Origin: Myxococcota bacterium
Lineage (GTDB): Bacteria > Myxococcota_A > Bradymonadia > UBA7976 > UBA1532
Direction: 5' to 3'
Assembly: GCA_963169045.1 (NCBI GenBank)
Contig: CAUJDF010000039.1
Location: forward strand, 62,001 to 126,000
DNA length: 64,000 bases
Part shown: positions 17,794 through 28,406 of the stretch, one piece after another
Layout of the letters: every line of letters starts with the position of its first letter
Numbering within the stretch: position 1 is the first letter of the stretch
Notes under the pieces: generated by a model
What the model was told of the DNA's origin: nothing
Databases searched by the model: none
Seen by the model: only the letters and a program-made list of their open reading frames with translations
Position numbers and translations under genes: made by a program

Positions 17794-20700
17794 CCGGCGA
17801 GCCCTCCTGGCGCTCGTCCTCGCCTTCGGCTGCTCCGAACGGGAACCTGGTCAGCTCGACGTGGAGATCGTGCGGGGCGATGTGGACGCGCCGCTCGAGG
17901 ACCTGGTCGTCTTCCTCCGCCTGGGGGACGGGGACGAGCGTCGTGTGGGCGCCGATCTGTTCCGATTGAAGCAGGCTGGCATCGATCTGGCGACCGAAGG
18001 CTCGGTCACGGTCGGCCTGCGGGTGCCCGGTGGCATCGACGGGGAGGCCACCGTTTATGTGGTGGGCTGCGGGACGCCCGCGCGCTGCGCGAACGATCTC
18101 GTCGCCGGTCCCGACTGCCGGTGCGACGAGCCCCGGGCGTTCGGCGCGCTGCAGGTGCGCGTCGGTGGCCCCACCCGCAAGGGCCTTCGCCTCTGGCCGT
18201 ACGACCCGGCCTGCGACGGCGACGGCGATCTCGTCGTCGATTGTGGTCGCGTCGCGCCGTCCGGCGGGTGTTGCCGGATGCTCGGCTCGGACCTCGTCGC
18301 CGGCGTCGGCGATTGCGAGGACGCGCCCGTCGACCCGCAGTGCGGCGGGCGAGGCTGCGACGCCCGCCTGGCACACCCGTTCCGGCCCCTCGAGCCCGGG
18401 CCGACGTCGGCGGTGGAGGGGGCCGCCGCCGACCGGCAGGCTCGCTGGTGCGGCGACGGCCTCGACAACGACTGCCGGGGCGGCGACGCCCCATGTGCCG
18501 ACGTGGACGCGGACGGCGACGGCCATGCGGCGGGCACCGACTGCGACGACGGCAACCCCGCCATCCACCCCGGTCGTCCGGAGGTCTGCGGCGACGCGGT
18601 GGACGACGACTGCGATGGCGTCGCGCCGGGCTGCGACGCCGACGGCGACGGCGTCTACGCCGACCAGGACTGCGACGACGACGACGCCGGTCGGCACCCC
18701 GGGCGCCCGGAGATCTGCGGGGACGGGGTCGACCAGGACTGCAACGGCGTCGATCCACCCTGCCTCGACGACGACCTCGACGGCGACGGCTACGATTGCC
18801 ACGCCGAGGCGCCCTGGGCCTCCCATCGTTGCGCCGGCGTCGGCCTCGACTGCGACGACCTGGACGCCGGCACCTACCCGGGCGCGCCCGAGCGCTGCGG
18901 CGACGGCGTCGACCAGGACTGCGACGGCGTCGATCCGCCGTGCGCCCCCGGCGACGCCGATGGCGACGGGGTGGTGTCCGCGGCGGCCAACGGCACCGAC
19001 TGCGACGACATGGACCGCCTCGTCCACCCGGGCGCGCCCGAACGCTGCGGCGACGGGGTCGACCAGGACTGCGACGGCGCCGACCGCCTGTGCGCGGGCC
19101 TCGTCGACGCCGACGGGGACCGCTGGTCCCCGCCGGCCGACTGCGACGACCGCCGGGCGGACGTGCATCCGGCGGCGGAGGAGCTCTGCAACGCCCGCGA
19201 CGACGACTGCGACGACTCGATCGACGAGGGCAATCCGCTGCGAACGGGCGACGCGCCGCCGCTGGCGAGCGTGTGCGGCGACGAGTGCCCGCCGGGCTCG
19301 GTGGCGCCGTGTCCTTGCCGCCGCGCGCCCCGCGTCTGCCGCAACGACCGCAGCGATCCGGCGGCGGGCGCCGTGGTGCTGTGCCTCGGCGTGGCCGCCG
19401 GCGATCGCGCCGAGACGTGCAACGGCATCGACGACGACTGCGACGCTCGCATGGACGAGCTGCGCGACGGCGTCGTCCTGCAGCAACGCTGCTACGACGG
19501 GCCGGCGCCCACCGACGGTGTCGGCGCGTGCATCCCCGGCGTGGCGACCTGCGCGGCCGCGCCGGGGGCCGGCGCGCCGGCCTGGGGTCCGTGCGAGGGG
19601 CAGATCCTCCCCGGCGTCGAGGACTGCAATGGGCGCGACGAGGACTGCGACGGCGTCGCGGACCGACGCGGCGGATCGCCGCTCGAGCGGGACTGCTACC
19701 CGTTCGAGGCGGGCACGCCCGACGTGGGCATCTGCGCCGAGGGCACGCAGACGTGTCGCGTCGACGACCCCGTGCCCGACTGGGGCGCTTGCGTCGACGC
19801 GGTCGGGCCGGCCGGCGAGACCTGCAACGACACCGACGACGACTGCGACGGTACTCGCGACGAGGGCGCCGACGGACAACCGCTGCGGCGCGACTGCTAC
19901 ACGGGTCCGGCGGGGACGGAGGACGTCGGCGTCTGCCACGGCGGCTTCGCGCTGTGCCGTGCGGGGCAGTTCGGCGCGTGCCAGGAGGAGGTGCTGCCTG
20001 CCGCCGAGATCTGCGACGGCGAAGACGATGACTGCGACCGCAGCGTCGACGAGGCGGCCACCGACGTCGGCGAGGCCTGCGAGGTGGGCCGCGGCGCGTG
20101 CCTGCGGCGTGGGCACACGATCTGCCGGATGGGCGCCGAGGCCTGTGATGCCATCCCCGGGAACCCGGGCCCCGAGACCTGCAACGGGGTCGACGACGAC
20201 TGCGACGGCAACGTCGACGACATGCCCGTGGACGCGGGCGGTGCGTGTAGCGAGGGGGTCGGCGCCTGCGCCCGAAACGGCAACCTCGTCTGCCGCAACG
20301 GCCGTATCGTCTGCAACGCGATGCCTGCCGCCGCGGGGATGGAGGCCTGCAACCGCGTCGACGACGACTGCGACGGGCGCGTGGACGAGTCGCTGACGCG
20401 ACGCTGCGGGACGGACGCGGGTGTCTGCCAGTTCGGCATGCAGACGTGCGCGGGCGGCGACTGGGGTCCATGCGTCGGCGGCGTGCCGCCGGTCGACGAA
20501 GTGTGCAATGGCCGGGACGACGACTGCGACGGCAACGCCGACGACATGACGGTCGACTCGAACCGGCCGTGCTTCGTCGGCGTGGGCGCGTGCGTCGCCG
20601 AGGGCCGCTCCGTGTGTCGCGAGGGTCGCCTCGACTGCCAGGGCCAGCCGGGCGCCGGCGGGCCCGAGGTGTGCGACGACCGCGACAACGACTGCGACGG

Positions 20701-20833
20701 CCGGACCGACGAGGCGGCGACCGGCTGCGACGCCCGCAGCGATCGGTGCGTGTCCGGTGCGTGTCGCTGCGGCAACACCGGCGGTCCCTGCGCGGCGGGC
20801 GAGCGCTGCGAGGGCGGGGCCTGCCGTCCCTGA
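17777..20833 (+). CDS. MopE-related lipoprotein with DCDG repeats
   Basis: A 1018-residue lipoprotein with signal RRALLALVLAFGC (lipobox LAFGC). After a beta-rich N-terminal domain of about 130 residues, it carries about fourteen MopE-related units of the form NGxDDDCDGxxDE, spaced irregularly at about 35-70 residues, with D-x-D-G-D linkers that could bind calcium. The ATG lies inside the end of the upstream giant lipoprotein gene (17-base overlap) with no Shine-Dalgarno, implying translational coupling and joint production. The C-terminus is short and Cys-rich (CRCGNTGGPC). Likely surface-exposed; no enzymatic motif seen. Confidence 0.88.
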   Translation: MAPASSRRALLALVLAFGCSEREPGQLDVEIVRGDVDAPLEDLVVFLRLGDGDERRVGADLFRLKQAGIDLATEGSVTVGLRVPGGIDGEATVYVVGCGTPARCANDLVAGPDCRCDEPRAFGALQVRVGGPTRKGLRLWPYDPACDGDGDLVVDCGRVAPSGGCCRMLGSDLVAGVGDCEDAPVDPQCGGRGCDARLAHPFRPLEPGPTSAVEGAAADRQARWCGDGLDNDCRGGDAPCADVDADGDGHAAGTDCDDGNPAIHPGRPEVCGDAVDDDCDGVAPGCDADGDGVYADQDCDDDDAGRHPGRPEICGDGVDQDCNGVDPPCLDDDLDGDGYDCHAEAPWASHRCAGVGLDCDDLDAGTYPGAPERCGDGVDQDCDGVDPPCAPGDADGDGVVSAAANGTDCDDMDRLVHPGAPERCGDGVDQDCDGADRLCAGLVDADGDRWSPPADCDDRRADVHPAAEELCNARDDDCDDSIDEGNPLRTGDAPPLASVCGDECPPGSVAPCPCRRAPRVCRNDRSDPAAGAVVLCLGVAAGDRAETCNGIDDDCDARMDELRDGVVLQQRCYDGPAPTDGVGACIPGVATCAAAPGAGAPAWGPCEGQILPGVEDCNGRDEDCDGVADRRGGSPLERDCYPFEAGTPDVGICAEGTQTCRVDDPVPDWGACVDAVGPAGETCNDTDDDCDGTRDEGADGQPLRRDCYTGPAGTEDVGVCHGGFALCRAGQFGACQEEVLPAAEICDGEDDDCDRSVDEAATDVGEACEVGRGACLRRGHTICRMGAEACDAIPGNPGPETCNGVDDDCDGNVDDMPVDAGGACSEGVGACARNGNLVCRNGRIVCNAMPAAAGMEACNRVDDDCDGRVDESLTRRCGTDAGVCQFGMQTCAGGDWGPCVGGVPPVDEVCNGRDDDCDGNADDMTVDSNRPCFVGVGACVAEGRSVCREGRLDCQGQPGAGGPEVCDDRDNDCDGRTDEAATGCDARSDRCVSGACRCGNTGGPCAAGERCEGGACRP

Positions 20834-20870
20834 CCGCGGTCCGACGCGCACCGTGTTACAGTCGCGGTCG

Positions 20871-22520
20871 ATGGGCCTGGAGCTTCCGAGCGACTTCGGG
20901 CGGTACCGCTTGCTCCGGCTCCTCGGCCGCGGGGGCATGGCCGAGGTGTTCCTCGCCGACGACGCGGGGCGTCCCGTGGCCATCAAGCGCCTGCTGCCGC
21001 ACTACGCGGCGGAGCGCCGGTTCGCGCGGATGCTGCGCGACGAGGCGCGCATCGGCGCCGCGATCCGCCACCCCAACGTGGTGGGGGTGATCGACGCGGG
21101 CGTCGTCGAGGGCGTGCACTACCTGGCGATGGAGTACGTCGACGGCGTCGACCTCGCCCGCATCCTGCGCGATCTCGGCACGCACGGCCGGTACCTGCCG
21201 GTGGCCGCCGCGCTCTACGTCGCGTGCCGCGTCGCCGAGGGCCTGCACGCCGCCCACGGCGTCACCGACGAGAACGGCGTCCCGCTGTGCGTCACGCACC
21301 GCGACGTCAGCCCGCACAACGTGCTGATCTCGTTCGACGGCGAGGTGAAGCTGATCGACTTCGGCGTCGCCAAGGCGATTACGAACCGCACGCATACGCG
21401 CAGTGGCGTCATCAAGGGCAAGCTGCAGTACATGAGCCCCGAGCAGGCGCAGGCACGCGCGATCGACGCGCGGTCTGACGTCTTCTCGCTGGGTCTGACG
21501 CTCTACAAGATGCTCACGGGTCGCCTGCCGTTCACGGGGGCGAACGAGTTCCAGATCTACGAGCAGATCCTGCGCTGCGAGGCGACGCCGCCGCGGCTGC
21601 TGCGCCCGGAGGTCTCCGAGGTCGTCGACGCGCTGGTCCTCCGCTCGCTGCGCAAGCGGCCGGAGCGACGCTTCGCGAGCGCCGCGGAGATGGCGGCGGT
21701 CGCGGGGCGCGTCCTCGACGGCATCGCGCCGGGGTTCGACGCCGCCGATCTGGCGGCCTGCCTCGCCGACGCCCTGCGCGCCACGCCCGACGACGACGAG
21801 ACCGTCGCCGCGCCGGCGGACGTCGGCGCGAACCGGCCCGAGCCGCTACCGCCGGCGCCGCCGGAGGACGAGTCCCGGGTCGACATGCTGACGCGATGGG
21901 ACCTGCCGTCCCCGGAGCCGCAGGCCCCGCCGCCGTCCGCCCCGCCGCAGGCCATCCCCGTCGGACCACCGTCGCCGAGCGTCGTCTCCGTCCGCACACA
22001 CGAGCTGCGCGGCCTGCGGCGGCGTTCCACCGGCCTCGCGGTGGCGCTCGCGGGCGCCGGCGCGCTCTGCGGCGCCGCGGTCCTCGCGCTCGACAACGGG
22101 ACGGCGCCGGCCCGCGGCGGCGAGGCCGAGGCCGTCGCTCTGCCGGTCCGGGTCGCGGCGCCCGACGCCGCCCCGCCCGCCGTCCCCGTCGCGCTCGTCG
22201 AGCCGCGCCCCGATCCCGCCAGCGTCCCCGCGCCGAGCCGCGTCGCCGAGCCGGCGCCCGCCCCCGCGCCGGCGACGGCCTCCCCCCGCCGCGACGCGCC
22301 GCCCGCGGGCCCCGGCTTCGTCACGATCACCGCGCTCCCGTGGGCCTGGGTCGAGGTGGACGGCCGAACGCTCGACCAGCAGACGCCGATCACGCGCCTT
22401 CCGCTCAAGCCCGGCCGCCACACGGTCCGCCTGTCGTCCCCCGATCGCACGGCGTCCGTCGAGCGCGTGATCGACGTGCGCGCCGGCCGCGGCACCCAGG
22501 TGAGCCACCAGTTCCCCTGA
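20871..22520 (+). CDS. Membrane Ser/Thr protein kinase with PEGA-like domain
   Basis: A 549-residue kinase. The catalytic domain spans about 8-270: glycine loop GRGGMAEV, VAIK lysine, catalytic HRDVSPHN, DFG (IDFGVAK) and SPE in YMSPEQA, so it should be active. A Pro-rich linker leads to one membrane segment (about 385-405, LAVALAGAGALCGAAVLAL). Outside the membrane is a Pro/Ala stretch, then a PEGA-like domain (about 480-549, VEVDGRTLDQQTPI) that is probably surface- or peptidoglycan-facing. The ATG at 20871 has no Shine-Dalgarno but lies eight bases after TACAGT. It follows the two giant lipoprotein genes, which may hint at a link. Confidence 0.92.
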   Translation: MGLELPSDFGRYRLLRLLGRGGMAEVFLADDAGRPVAIKRLLPHYAAERRFARMLRDEARIGAAIRHPNVVGVIDAGVVEGVHYLAMEYVDGVDLARILRDLGTHGRYLPVAAALYVACRVAEGLHAAHGVTDENGVPLCVTHRDVSPHNVLISFDGEVKLIDFGVAKAITNRTHTRSGVIKGKLQYMSPEQAQARAIDARSDVFSLGLTLYKMLTGRLPFTGANEFQIYEQILRCEATPPRLLRPEVSEVVDALVLRSLRKRPERRFASAAEMAAVAGRVLDGIAPGFDAADLAACLADALRATPDDDETVAAPADVGANRPEPLPPAPPEDESRVDMLTRWDLPSPEPQAPPPSAPPQAIPVGPPSPSVVSVRTHELRGLRRRSTGLAVALAGAGALCGAAVLALDNGTAPARGGEAEAVALPVRVAAPDAAPPAVPVALVEPRPDPASVPAPSRVAEPAPAPAPATASPRRDAPPAGPGFVTITALPWAWVEVDGRTLDQQTPITRLPLKPGRHTVRLSSPDRTASVERVIDVRAGRGTQVSHQFP

Positions 22521-22529
22521 ACCGAAAAT

Positions 22530-22544
22530 CATCACCTTGTGATG
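22530..22544. promoter_or_regulatory. Perfect inverted repeat, candidate operator
   Basis: CATCAC-CTT-GTGATG is a perfect 6-base inverted repeat ten bases after the kinase stop. It overlaps the -35 element of the candidate promoter for the beta-helix lipoprotein, which makes an operator more likely than a terminator (low GC for this genome, no T run). Confidence 0.35.
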
Positions 22545-22566
22545 TTACGTGACAGCCTGTGATAGA
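22538..22566 (+). promoter_or_regulatory. Candidate promoter of the beta-helix lipoprotein gene
   Basis: TTGTGA (22538-22543) and GATAGA (22561-22566) are 17 bases apart, matching the sigma-70 consensus at 4 of 6 and 3 of 6. The region is locally AT-rich against a very GC-rich background. The leader would be about 65 bases and would carry the AGGAG of the gene at 22637. Confidence 0.35.
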
Positions 22567-22636
22567 AGGGGGCGTTCGCCACCATCGGCGCCGACGTACG
22601 TGGAGGCAGGCGCCGATCCTTCACCACAGGAGTCCC

Positions 22637-24025
22637 ATGCGGTTTTCGAAGTCCTGCATCCTGATTGCGGCGCTCGGCGCCGGCTGCAGTGAGAAGGTTG
22701 GTCGCGACGACGGCGCCTCGGCGCTGCGGAGCGTCCCCGACCAGGTCGTCGCGCTCGGCAAGGCGCAGCCCCGGCTCTCCGGCGCCGCCCTCCCCGCCCT
22801 CAAGCCCTCGGCGCGTCTGCTCGAGGAGGCCGCGCGCCGGCCCCGCCCGGCGCCCCAAGAGCCCGAAGTCCCGGAGACGCCGGAGGCGCCCGAGGCCCCC
22901 GAGCCGGCGGAATTCTGTCCGCCCTACGTCGAGTCCCCGCTCTTCCGGCAGCGCGATCGCCAGGTGGTGGTCGGGCCGGGCGACGACTGGGTCGGCGCCA
23001 TCCAGAACGCCCGGACGGGCACCGAGGTGCTGCTGCGCGACGGCGAATACCGCCTCGGCCGCGTGCGCCGCGTCCAGGTCGGCAGCGGCGTCACCGTGCG
23101 CGGCCAGAGCGGCGATCGGGAGCGTGTCGTCGTGCGCGGCGAGGGTTACGGCCCCGAGGCCGAGGGCTTCTACATCACCGGCCGCGACGTCACCATCGCC
23201 GACCTCAGCGTGACGCGGGTGCGCAGCTTCGCCATCTCGATCAAGGGCGAGCTCGGCGCGCAGGCCCCGCACCTGTACAACCTGCACCTCACCGACACCG
23301 GCAAGCAGCACATCAAGATGTCGCCGGGCGAGTCGCGCGACGGCGTGATCGCCTGCTCGTCGATCGGGTACTCGCCGGGCGCGGTGTCGGGTGACTACAT
23401 CGACGCCATCGACCTGCACAACGCGATCGACTGGGTCATCCGCGACAACTACATCTACAACATCACCGGCGAGCACAACGGCTGCAACGTCGACACCGAC
23501 TGCGGCACGTACGTGAGCGGCCCGGCGATCCTCGTGTGGAACCACTCGCGCGGCACGATCATCGAGCGCAACACCATCGTCGACAGCTATCGCGCCATCG
23601 CGCTCGGCCTCGGCAACCACCACGAGGGCGGCATCGTGCGCAACAACTTCATCTGGCGCACGGAGGGCGGGGACTCGGGCGTCGAGCTGCGGACCGCCAA
23701 CAACGCGGTGGTGGCCAACAACACGATCATCCACGGCGGCAACCGCGGCCCGATCGAGGTCAGCCGCGGCCACGGCCACCGCATCTACAACAACCTGCTG
23801 AGCGCGCCGATCCGCGACCGCGGCGACGCCTCGTGGGACGAGGGCGGCAACATCACCGACGCCACCGTGGACGATCTCGCCGCGCCGCGCGAACCGTACC
23901 TCGCGCCCGGCAGTCGCGCCGTCGAGGCCGGCGTGCCGGTCGCGGAGGTCGAGACGGACTTCGAGGGCGAGCCGCGCAGCGGGCGTCCCGACGTGGGCGC
24001 GGACGAGGCTTCCGCCGCGCGCTGA
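22637..24025 (+). CDS. Right-handed beta-helix lipoprotein
   Basis: A 462-residue lipoprotein with signal MRFSKSCILIAALGAGC and a Pro/Glu-rich tether (about 60-95). Residues about 115-440 are a right-handed parallel beta-helix of the NosD/pectate-lyase-like kind, shown by stacked Asn-rich turns (IIERNTIVDS, IVRNNFIW, VVANNTII, RIYNNLL). Such folds are found in polysaccharide lyases and surface adhesins; I cannot identify catalytic residues or substrate. The ATG is favoured by AGGAG five bases upstream. It ends head-to-head with the kinase at 24026, the two stop codons touching in TGATCA. Confidence 0.85.
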   Translation: MRFSKSCILIAALGAGCSEKVGRDDGASALRSVPDQVVALGKAQPRLSGAALPALKPSARLLEEAARRPRPAPQEPEVPETPEAPEAPEPAEFCPPYVESPLFRQRDRQVVVGPGDDWVGAIQNARTGTEVLLRDGEYRLGRVRRVQVGSGVTVRGQSGDRERVVVRGEGYGPEAEGFYITGRDVTIADLSVTRVRSFAISIKGELGAQAPHLYNLHLTDTGKQHIKMSPGESRDGVIACSSIGYSPGAVSGDYIDAIDLHNAIDWVIRDNYIYNITGEHNGCNVDTDCGTYVSGPAILVWNHSRGTIIERNTIVDSYRAIALGLGNHHEGGIVRNNFIWRTEGGDSGVELRTANNAVVANNTIIHGGNRGPIEVSRGHGHRIYNNLLSAPIRDRGDASWDEGGNITDATVDDLAAPREPYLAPGSRAVEAGVPVAEVETDFEGEPRSGRPDVGADEASAAR

Positions 24026-24032
24026 TCAGCGC
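24019..24032. repeat. 14-base palindrome at a convergent gene junction
   Basis: GCGCTGATCAGCGC is a perfect palindrome whose centre TGATCA forms the stop codons of both converging genes (22637-24025 and 24026-25636). It might help terminate both transcripts but has no T tract and could be chance. Confidence 0.3.
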
Positions 24033-25636
24033 CGGAGGCGGTCGATCTGCTCGTCCGCCCAGGCGCGCTCGGCGTGGCCCTTCACCCGGGCGCGATACTC
24101 GCGGCACCGGCGGACCCCCGGATCGGGGCGCCGGAGCCGCGCGTAGTTCGCGCAGAGCATGCGGTAGGCCGTGAGGTCCTCGCCTACGAGGGCGAGCGCG
24201 GCCTCGGCGCGCTCGATCGCCCCCTCCCGATCCCCCTTCAGCACCCTCCGCTTCGCCTCGGCCATCAGCCGCGCGTGTGCCGCCGCGCGGTCGTCCGGGA
24301 GCCGCGGCGCCGCCCGCTTCGGGGTCCGGACCGGCGGCGGCTTCGGCGCGATCGCCACGGCGGCGTCCTCCGGTGGCGGCAGTGCCGCGTCCAGTGCCGA
24401 GGCCGGCGCCGACGCGTCGACGGCGGGCAGGGACTCCGGCGCGACCGCCAGCGCGCCGATCGGCGCCTCGGGGCCAGGCCGATGGAGCGCGAACGCGGAG
24501 AGCACGGCCACCACCGCGAAGGTGGCGACGACCTCGAGCCCGCGCGTGCGGCGTCGCCGCGTGCGCCCCGACTGCTCGGGCGGAGACGCTTCGGCGGGCG
24601 CCGCCGGGGCCGGCGGCGGGACGGGCGCCTTCGCGCCCTCTCCGACGCTCTCGAGCAGCGCCCGCGCCATCGACTGCGCGTCCGGGTAGCGCGCCGCCGG
24701 CGCTTTCGCCAGCGCCCGCAGGACGACGCGCTGCAGCGCCTCCGGCACGCGCAGGTCCGGGGAGAAGGGCGGGGGCGGCCGCTCGATTTGCGCGCTCAGC
24801 ACTTCGAGCCAGTGGCCCTGGAACGGCACGCGCGCGCTCAACATGTGATAGAGCACCACCCCCAGCGAGTACAGGTCGGCGGCCGGACCGATTTCCTCAG
24901 TCTTTCCAATGGCTTGCTCCGGCGATGCGTACTCGGGCGTCCCGAAGAAGCTGCCGGTCATCGTCTCGAAGGTCGGCGTCGATCCCGCGTCGAACGCGCG
25001 GATGTGCTTCGCGATGCCGAAGTCGAGCAGCCGCGTCTGCTCCTCGCCGAACGCGTCGCGCACCAGCATCAGGTTCTCGGGCTTCAGGTCGCGGTGCACC
25101 AGGTCGAGCGCGTGCGCCGTGGCGAGCGTGCGCAGGATCTGCGCGGCCAGGCGGACGACGCGCCGCGGATGCATGGGCGCCTCGCGGTCGATCACCCGGC
25201 GCAGCGTCTCGCCCTCGACGTACTCGAGCGCCATGAAGAGGAGGCCGTCCGCCGGCTCGACGCCGTAGTCGTACAGCGCCACCGCCCCCGGATCGCGGAT
25301 GAGCGAGATGGCGCGCGCCTCGCGGAAGAAGCGACGCGTGAGCTCGTCGATGTCCGCCCGATCCGGCCGGATGATCTTGACCGCCACGCGGCGCGCCACA
25401 GGGTGCTGGATGGCGCCGTACACCGCGCCGCAGCCGCCCATCGCGATGCGGTCGACCACGGCGAACTTGCCGGCGAGCACGCGGCCGAGCAGCGGGTCGT
25501 CCGGCGTCCGCATGAGCGCCGCCTCGGAGACCAGCGCGCCGCAGCCTTGCGGACACGGCTCGCCGGGGGGGCCGTCGGCGCGGGCGCCGCAGCTGCGGCA
25601 CACGAGCCGCACTGGTGCTCGATGGGTCTCGGTCAT
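24026..25636 (-). CDS. Ser/Thr protein kinase with N-terminal zinc ribbon
   Basis: A 536-residue kinase. Residues 13-35 are a Cys-rich ribbon (CRSCG, then CPQGCG), an unusual addition. The kinase domain spans about 55-315: glycine loop MGGCGAVYG, VAVK lysine, catalytic HRDLKPEN, DFG (LDFGIAK) and SPEQA, so it is intact. One membrane segment lies near 370-388 (TFAVVAVLSAFALH). The extracytoplasmic part is Pro/Ala-rich and then helical (about 470-530, TPR-like, EAALALVGEDLTAYRMLC). It is probably the last gene of a leftward unit with the acyl-CoA dehydrogenase and the sigma-54 activator, though 99 bases separate it from the former. Confidence 0.92.
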   Translation of the reverse strand: MTETHRAPVRLVCRSCGARADGPPGEPCPQGCGALVSEAALMRTPDDPLLGRVLAGKFAVVDRIAMGGCGAVYGAIQHPVARRVAVKIIRPDRADIDELTRRFFREARAISLIRDPGAVALYDYGVEPADGLLFMALEYVEGETLRRVIDREAPMHPRRVVRLAAQILRTLATAHALDLVHRDLKPENLMLVRDAFGEEQTRLLDFGIAKHIRAFDAGSTPTFETMTGSFFGTPEYASPEQAIGKTEEIGPAADLYSLGVVLYHMLSARVPFQGHWLEVLSAQIERPPPPFSPDLRVPEALQRVVLRALAKAPAARYPDAQSMARALLESVGEGAKAPVPPPAPAAPAEASPPEQSGRTRRRRTRGLEVVATFAVVAVLSAFALHRPGPEAPIGALAVAPESLPAVDASAPASALDAALPPPEDAAVAIAPKPPPVRTPKRAAPRLPDDRAAAHARLMAEAKRRVLKGDREGAIERAEAALALVGEDLTAYRMLCANYARLRRPDPGVRRCREYRARVKGHAERAWADEQIDRLRR

Positions 25637-25735
25637 CTCCGGGCGGCGTCGATCGGGCTTGATGCCGCTCGCCGCGCTCGGAGGTTCGATCCGTTCAGAC
25701 GGGGAGAAGATGCGCGCTTCGTGGCGGGCGGTCGG

Positions 25736-26887
25736 TCAGAGGCCGATCCACTTGGAGATGATCTCCTTCATGATCTCGCTCGTACCGCCCCCGATGGTGA
25801 TCAGGCGCATGTCTCGCCAGGCGCGGGCGATGAAGTACTCCTCCATGTAACCCATGCCGCCGTGGAACTGCAGGCAGCGGTCGATGATCTTGTTGGCCAC
25901 CTCGCCGCAGTAGAGCTTGGCCTGGGAGATCTCAATGGTGGCCTCTTCGCCGCGGGCGAACTTGTCGGCGGCGCGGTAGGCGAGCAGGGTGCCGGCGTCG
26001 ATCTCGGTCAGCATGTCGACGAACTGGTGCCGCCACACCTGGAACGAGCCGATGGGACGCCCGAAGGCCTTGCGCTCCTTGCCGTACTGGACGGAGCGCT
26101 CCCAGGCGCGCCGCGCGCCAGCGATCGCCGACAGCGCGCCCACCAGGCGCTCGCCCTGGAAGTTGCGCATGATGTAGACGAAGCCGTGGTTCTCCTCGCC
26201 GAGCAGGTAGCGGCGCGGGACGCGACAGCCGTCGAAGTGCAGCTCGGCGGTGTCGCTGCTGTGGTTGCCGAGCTTCTTCAGCTTGCGGCCGATGCTGAAG
26301 CCCTTGGTGTCGGTGGGGAAGAGCAGGAGCGAGATGCCGGCGAACGGCGGGTCGGCGTCGGGGTTGGTGCGCACCGCCAGCGTGATGAAGTCGCACTGGG
26401 TGCCATTGGTGATGTAGGTCTTCGCGCCGTCGATGACATAGTCGTCGCCGTCGCGCCGCGCCGTGGTGCGGATGTGCGCCACGTCGCTGCCGGCGCCGGG
26501 CTCGGTCACGCCGAGGGCGGCGATCTTCTCGCCGCGGATGGCTGGCTTGAGGAACTCCTCGATCTGTTCGGGCGTGCCGAGGTCGCCGATGACCGGCGTC
26601 GCCATGTCGGACTGCACGAGCAGGCCCATGGCCGTGCCCGCGAGGCCGGAGCGCGCGAGCTCCTCCGTCCAGATGACGGTGTACCAGAAGTCGCCGCCGC
26701 TGCCGCCGCACCGCTCGGGGAAGCGCGCGCCGAGGAAGCCGAGCTGCCCGGCCTCGTGGAAGACCTCGCGCGGCGTCAGCTCGTCGGCCTCCCACTTCTC
26801 GGCGTTGGGCACGATCGTCTTTTGCACCCAGTCGCGCACCGACTTGCGGAAGATGCGGTGCTCCTCGGTGAAGCGCTCCTCGAACAT
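25736..26887 (-). CDS. Acyl-CoA dehydrogenase
   Basis: A 383-residue flavoprotein of the acyl-CoA dehydrogenase family, oxidising an acyl-CoA to the trans-2-enoyl-CoA. The family motifs LGVTEPGAGSDV and YITNGTQCDF (FAD contacts) and the C-terminal QFHGGMGYMEEY are present; the catalytic base is probably the Glu in GYMEEY. Length is normal. Chain-length preference is not determinable. AGGA lies nine bases before the ATG. It starts 11 bases after the sigma-54 activator gene, so the two are likely co-transcribed, which suggests the activator may control lipid or branched-chain metabolism (inference). Confidence 0.95.
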   Translation of the reverse strand: MFEERFTEEHRIFRKSVRDWVQKTIVPNAEKWEADELTPREVFHEAGQLGFLGARFPERCGGSGGDFWYTVIWTEELARSGLAGTAMGLLVQSDMATPVIGDLGTPEQIEEFLKPAIRGEKIAALGVTEPGAGSDVAHIRTTARRDGDDYVIDGAKTYITNGTQCDFITLAVRTNPDADPPFAGISLLLFPTDTKGFSIGRKLKKLGNHSSDTAELHFDGCRVPRRYLLGEENHGFVYIMRNFQGERLVGALSAIAGARRAWERSVQYGKERKAFGRPIGSFQVWRHQFVDMLTEIDAGTLLAYRAADKFARGEEATIEISQAKLYCGEVANKIIDRCLQFHGGMGYMEEYFIARAWRDMRLITIGGGTSEIMKEIISKWIGL

Positions 26888-26898
26888 GCTGGAATTCC

Positions 26899-28329
<1,431 letters not shown>

Positions 28330-28406
28330 CGCCGGGGAGTGTGCGTCGCGGGCCCGTCGGCCGTCAACCTCGCCCGGGCCGCGACTTTGGCCTATCATGC
28401 CCCGCG

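Noticed and set aside
11788-20986. Very long antisense open frames (for example 1259 codons at 11788-15567 and 1569 codons at 16277-20986, both minus)
   Set aside because: They mirror the GAC/TGC-rich repeat codons of the plus-strand lipoprotein genes in a very GC-rich genome. They lack ribosome sites, and their translations are Ala/Arg/Val-rich without domains.
22538-22556. CRP-like site TGTGA...GTGACA near the kinase 3' end
   Set aside because: The right half does not match TCACA, and the spacing is wrong. The inverted repeat CATCAC-CTT-GTGATG explains the symmetry better.
28389-28400. GG...GC pair upstream of the kinase at 28407 as a sigma-54 promoter
   Set aside because: Only 8 bases separate GG and GC, whereas sigma-54 elements need 10.
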